Made by a program: the position numbers and the translations under genes. From Eucommia ulmoides (Eukaryota > Streptophyta > Magnoliopsida > Garryales > Eucommiaceae), in NCBI GenBank assembly GCA_016647705.1, contig CM028333.1:15869743-15933742 (forward strand): a stretch of 64,000 bases of DNA, written 5' to 3'. How positions within the stretch are numbered: the stretch's first letter is position 1; each line of letters opens with the position of its first letter. Below are positions 59,641-64,000 of the stretch, one piece after another. The notes below the pieces were generated by a model. The model ran no database searches, was not told the origin of the DNA, and saw nothing but the letters and a program-made list of their open reading frames with translations.

Positions 59641-61312
59641 AGTAAATGATCATTTGCAAAATAGCTTAGAAAGATTTATTAAATTAGTGATCGAATTAAG
59701 AAATATTTAACGGCTTCTGGCATGGAAAATGAACGATCTTATTCAAATTCACATTGCGTTTATATTTGTATTCAATTTAAGTTTTTCGTTTCGAATTTAA
59801 AAATATGAAAATCATAGTTCATAATTATATCTCAATTTATTTTTCTGTAATTAGATTATGAAAAATGAAATATGATGAATTCAACAAATATTTGTTGAAT
59901 TCAATACTAGCTTATAACTACTTTAAAAAATATAAATTTGAATATCATTTCGATGATCTTGATTTGACGATTATTATTTTATAATTATTTCATACTAAAT
60001 TATTGGGATAATCCCTATAGACAATTCTAATGGGCTTACTTCAAAAAAATAATCTCAAGTAAATAAACAATGAATAAGGAAAATTTTAGTATTTTATATA
60101 TCACCACAAATGTACTCTATAGCTGATAAGATGTCATGGATAGTTAAAATGTCTTAATTTTTTATGACGATTAAAAATAGTAAGACTGTAAACATTTGAT
60201 AACCAATATCCTAAATGTTTCTACTCGGAGAATTATTAATAGGTACTAAATAATTTGGATAGATTAGCTTGTGGACTGTTTTCTCTATTGATATTGATGA
60301 ATCTCCAAACCACTTGTATGAGATACTGTAAAAACCACAAGGAGAATTGTTATGAGTAACAAGGGGCTTGAATGTGACTTGATATTCTATGTTGGTAATC
60401 TTGCTTAAAGTTAAAGTAGAGTGTCTAAATTATAATGGTGCATGTGATTTTTTGACTTGAAGTATTGTTTGTTGCATATATGTATTACTACGCTTTGATA
60501 GTTGTAAATCATGTATTCTAGCTACAAACCAAAAATGATGCTTATTGGGTATAGTGGGTCATGCCTATAGATATTTGAGTATGCAATAGAAGACTATTGC
60601 CTTTTAGCATGAAGGAAAATGTCCTTGTGATTAAACCTGAATTACTTTAGTTAAACCTTTGACCAAAGCAATTTGATGATTAAAATATATTCTAATTGTT
60701 ATCACAAGTGAATTATATCATTGATTGACAAATGTTATTGAACTAAAGTTTTGATATATTCACACCCTATTAAGTCTTTCGGGATATAGAGATAGAGAGA
60801 TCGAATTATATGATAATTACAACAGAGTGGGTTCTCTGATTAATTTTTTATCAACTGAATATAATTATATCATGTTGGCATATGTTAATTATATTTTTGA
60901 AAATGACATAAAGAATCGGATTTCTTATAAGGGCATAATTGGAATTATTCCAAATATTTAATTAATTAATAAAATTCCATAGTCCAGTTTTTTATATCAA
61001 CCTAATAGGCCATTCAATATAGAGAGATTGAGGTCTTGATGATCTTTCAAAAATAATGGGGAAAAATACCAAACAATTTAAAATGTTGGGGGGGTAAGAA
61101 TGTAATGTAGGGAAAGATGTGTTTAAAGCTTCAACCCAAGATAATATTTAAGCCCACACTGGAGGCGAGCTTCATCTGTGTAGTTGCCCTTCTTTGTTCT
61201 TTTGTTCTACACGTAAGATTTTGATCGTTTGCTATCACAGGGCGATAAAAAATATTTACATTTTTTAATTATGTAGATTTAAACTATTGTTATAAAAAAA
61301 AATCCGCTAAGA
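59641..61312. other. AT-rich stretch with no recognisable gene
   Basis: There is no long open frame. The part 60760-61010 (CTATTAAGTCTTTCGGG onward) could be old LTR sequence but no boundary is visible. Confidence 0.5.
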
Positions 61313-61317
61313 TTTGT

Positions 61318-61952
61318 TGATGCTAAAAAGTGGTGGCGGGTCAACAGTATGGTCCGGGAGGATATCGGGTACACAAGACGACTATCAACACTGCAATTGG
61401 TTGAGTTCAGGGGTGGTGACAATCTCCGAGTTGAGCTCCACTCTTCTATTCCAAGCACCTGCACAAAGACTCACCGGGGTTGTACCCAGTAATGTCCCTT
61501 CGGCGTGAGAGTAAGTATTCGGGGGTGAAGAGCTGAAAATATATTGAGTTCAGTAGTAGTCACGTACCTTGGGCATTAAATGCCACGGTGTATTTATAGG
61601 TGTTGGACTCGATTAGCGCCGCGAGATCAGGGAGATAAGCTCGGGTTAACCAACCTAACTCATCAGACAGCCAATGAGCAGGCAGATTAGTGCTCTAATC
61701 TGTTAGTTTGGGCTTATGGGCCCATCTGTGGAGGCCCATGGGTCATAGCTTCCCCATAGCCTGAAGAGGTTCTCAGCGGCGAAGAATCCGAGCTGGGAGT
61801 ATTTGAGCTCATCTGCTCGGCATGGACTCCACCAGCTTGATACGATGGTCTTCAGCTCAGTTTGGAGGGAACCCGGCTCCCAGCTCGACCATTTTTCCAT
61901 ACTTGGAGCGATATCTTCCACGTGGCATATGTAACGAAATTCTCCCACATCA
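61318..61952 (-). mobile_element. Tat-C 3' LTR, 635 bp
   Basis: It opens TGATGCTAAAAAG and ends CTCCCACATCA, with TGATG/CATCA ends as in Tat-A. A PPT on the minus strand (GACTTGGGGGCAAC, 61953-61966) fixes its orientation. On the minus strand it contains TACTCTCACGCCGAAGGG, related to the shared block of the Tat-A and Tat-B LTRs. TTTGT at 61313-61317 would be the outer target duplication. The other LTR is outside the window. Confidence 0.75.
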
Positions 61953-62434
61953 GTTGCCCCCAAGTCCCGAGGACAAGAGCGGAACGCATCGGGCTCGGGA
62001 TTTCCATGAAGTAATTCCGTATAGACTTGGTGTTTGTTTGTTGTTCGTTTTGTTGGACGTCGCTGTTGTGGTTGTTTGATTAATGGCCCTGTTAGCCACA
62101 AATATTCGCGGCTCGGTATATTGGAGTATGCCGAGGCTGCCTCGTTGATGTTGATTTTGGTCGGCGGTTCCGTTTGGTGATTTCACAGTCTAAAAATTGA
62201 GTTCGGCGGCTAAAGACTGAATTTGCCGATCAAAAATGCATTTTCCAACAGCCCAAAATTTGATTCATGTAATGACCCTCTCAAAATGGAGAGTAGTAGC
62301 CCGTTTTTAGCCTCTCGGGATGATTGGAAGGTGAGAGGGCTCAAAACGGCTTCGGAAACTTCAAAACGGCTTTAAGAGACCCAAAATGTGCAAAATTCGA
62401 GTTGAGGTCATCAGTTCGGTACTTTTTTCGCACT
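61953..62434 (-). other. Tat-C 3' untranslated region, unique part
   Basis: It lies between PPT and array. No ORF is shared with the antisense genes of Tat-A and Tat-B. Moderately GC-rich. Confidence 0.45.
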
Positions 62435-64000
62435 TAGAGATTTTTTGGCAGAGGCGGTCTTCACCTTGGCTCGGACTCGTAAGCTCGGTTCGGTGATCTT
62501 CACCTCGGCTAGGATTCGCGAGCTCAGTTCGGCGGTTCTTACCTCGGCTCGGACATGAGAGTCCCATATTTTTCCAAAGTCCAAGCTGAGAGTACGTAGG
62601 CTCATGAGCTCGACCATTTTTCATGCCTTAGAATTTTTCACCTCGGTTCGGGCTTGTGAGCTCGGTTCAGCTGTCTTCACCTCGGCTCGGACATGAGAGT
62701 CCCATATTTTTCCAAAGTCCGAGCTGAGAGTACGTAGGCTCGTGAGCTCGACCATTTTTCATGCCTTAGAATTTTTCACCTCGGTTCGGGCTTGTGAGCT
62801 CGGTTCAGCGGTCTTCACCTCGGCTCGGACATGAGGGCCGATATTCTTGGCGGAGGAAGACTCACGGTTTTTGGCCTTCACCTCGGCTCGGCCTCGTGAG
62901 CTCGGTTCAGCGGTCTCCACCTCGGCTCGAACATGAAAGTCCTATATTTTCGTAAGTCCGAGCTGAGAGTACATAGGCTCGTGAGCTCGACCATTTTTCA
63001 TGCCTTAGAATTTTTCACCTCGGCTTGCACTCGTGAGCTTGGTTCGGCGGTCTTCACCTCGGCTTGGACATGAGGACCAATATTTTTGGTGGAGGAAGAC
63101 TCGTGATTTTTGGCCTTCACCACGGCTCGGCCTCGTAAGCTCGGTTTGGTGGTCTTCACCTCAGCTCGGACATGAGGACCGATAATTTTGGCAGAGGAAG
63201 ACTCGTAGTTTTTGGCCTTTACCTCGGCTCGGACTCGTGAGTTCGGTTCGAAAGTCTTCATCTCGGCTCGGACATGAGAGTCCCATATTTTTCATAAGTC
63301 CATGCTAAGAGTACGTAGGCTCGTGAGCTCGGTTCGGCGATCTTCATCTCGGCTCGGACATGAGGGTCCCATATTTTTCATAAGTCCGTGCTGAGAGTAC
63401 GTAGGCTCGTGAGCTCGGCCATTTTCCATGCCTTGGAATTTTTTACCTCGGCTCCCACTCGTGAGTTGGGTTCGACGGTCTTCACCTTGGCTCGGACTTG
63501 AGGACCGATATTTTTGGTGGAGGAAGACTCGTGATTTTTGGCCTTCACCTCAGCTCGGCCTCGTGAGCTCAATTCGGCAGTCTTCACCTTAACGCGGACA
63601 TGAGGATCGATATTTTTGGCAGACGAAGACTCGCGATTTTTGGCCTTTACCTCGGCTCGGACTTGTGAGCTCGGTTCGGCAGTCTTCATCTCGGCTCGAA
63701 CATGAGAGTCTCATATTTTTCATAAGTCCGAGCTAAGAGTACGTAGGCTCGTGAGCTCGGCCATTTTCCATGGCTTAGAATTTTTCACCTCGGCTCAGAC
63801 TCGTGAGTTCTGTTCGGCGGTCTTCACCTTGGCTCGAACATGAGGGCCGATATTTTTGGCTGAGGAAGACTCGCTCGGTTTGGCGATCTTCACCTCGGCT
63901 CGGACATAAAAGTCCCATATTTTTTATAAGTCCGAGCTAAGAGTACGTAGGCTCGTGAGCTCGGCTATTTTCCATGCCTTAGAATTTTTCACCTCAGCTA
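62435..64000 (-). repeat. CTCGGCTCGG-rich tandem array, runs off the window
   Basis: Short units of about 40-45 bp (TTCACCTCGGCTCGGAC, TCGTGAGCTCGGTTCGGCG) are mixed with longer ones carrying AGAGTACGTAGGCTCGTGAG. The GTACGTAGGCTC box recurs near 62591, 62731, 62970, 63310, 63398, 63738 and 63945, and the 63310-63738 interval suggests a higher-order period of about 340 bp. On the minus strand the units read as RAEVK-type repeats in open frames of about 90-100 codons. It lies in the 3' region of Tat-C, where Tat elements are known to carry variable tandem repeats. Confidence 0.85.

Noticed and set aside
61703-62101. 132-codon frame on the minus strand across the Tat-C LTR edge
   Set aside because: It crosses the LTR boundary and PPT and has no recognisable domain; treated as chance.
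1-64000. CRISPR arrays, rRNA genes, tRNA genes, bacterial operons
   Set aside because: None was seen by eye. The repeats are plant mobile-element and minisatellite repeats, and the tRNA-like matches are retroelement primer sites only.

Overview
This window reads as repeat-rich nuclear DNA of a flowering plant. It is AT-rich and I found no host gene with convincing coding structure. Most of it is LTR retrotransposons and their debris, with several PIF/Harbinger-like MITEs, low-complexity tracts and minisatellites. Three element types point to an angiosperm: Tat-lineage Ty3/gypsy elements with antisense ORFs, Tekay-type chromovirus LTRs primed by tRNA-iMet, and Copia elements. The species cannot be named from the sequence. 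The dense nesting suggests gene-poor heterochromatin.

Left part (1-25.2 kb). The window opens inside an LTR of a Tekay-like family (1-1280) that had landed in an old Copia element on the + strand (1281-5417). Next come a minus-strand Copia scrap (6.3-6.6 kb), a large SIRE-like Copia LTR relic (about 7.3-9.2 kb), an unclassified repeat (9.2-10.3 kb) that recurs inverted at 48.5-49.4 kb, and three MITEs with TSDs (10652-11061, 12122-13221, 14727-15840). The third MITE sits in a tandem array of Copia LTR units. From 16408 to 23523 lies a non-coding LTR element (LARD-like) with 458-460 bp LTRs, a minus-strand PBS and several internal tandem duplications. A 1.6 kb unclassified stretch follows.

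Centre (25.2-47.9 kb). One Tat-lineage element on the minus strand (Tat-A, 25199-47871, 657 bp LTRs, TSD AAAAG) was split within gag by a Tekay-like chromovirus, also on the minus strand (34432-46081, TSD AGACG). The left LTR of that element was in turn hit by a solo-LTR-like insertion (34948-36939, TSD GTAAT). All three levels keep matching target duplications, so the order of events can be read directly. Tat-A carries two antisense ORFs next to its 3' LTR and a 75-bp minisatellite beside pol.

Right part (47.9-64 kb). This holds a possible TRIM, the second copy of the 9.2 kb repeat, a short Tat element with gag and the two antisense ORFs but no recognisable pol (Tat-B, 51215-57510, TSD ATTAT), a second SIRE-like LTR relic with a MITE inside it, a featureless 1.7 kb stretch, and the 3' end of a third Tat-type element (Tat-C, LTR 61318-61952). 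Tat-C's 3' region is a long CTCGGCTCGG-rich tandem array that runs off the window.

The most interesting signal is the antisense gene pair shared by Tat-A and Tat-B. The two elements are clearly diverged, yet both keep an antisense leader beginning next to the 3' LTR, a GTAAGT donor-like site about 80 bp before the first ATG, a long coiled-coil ORF, and a second short ORF with its own upstream TATA-like box. All retroelements here are described as fossils; ages are rough and rest on hand-compared LTR samples.
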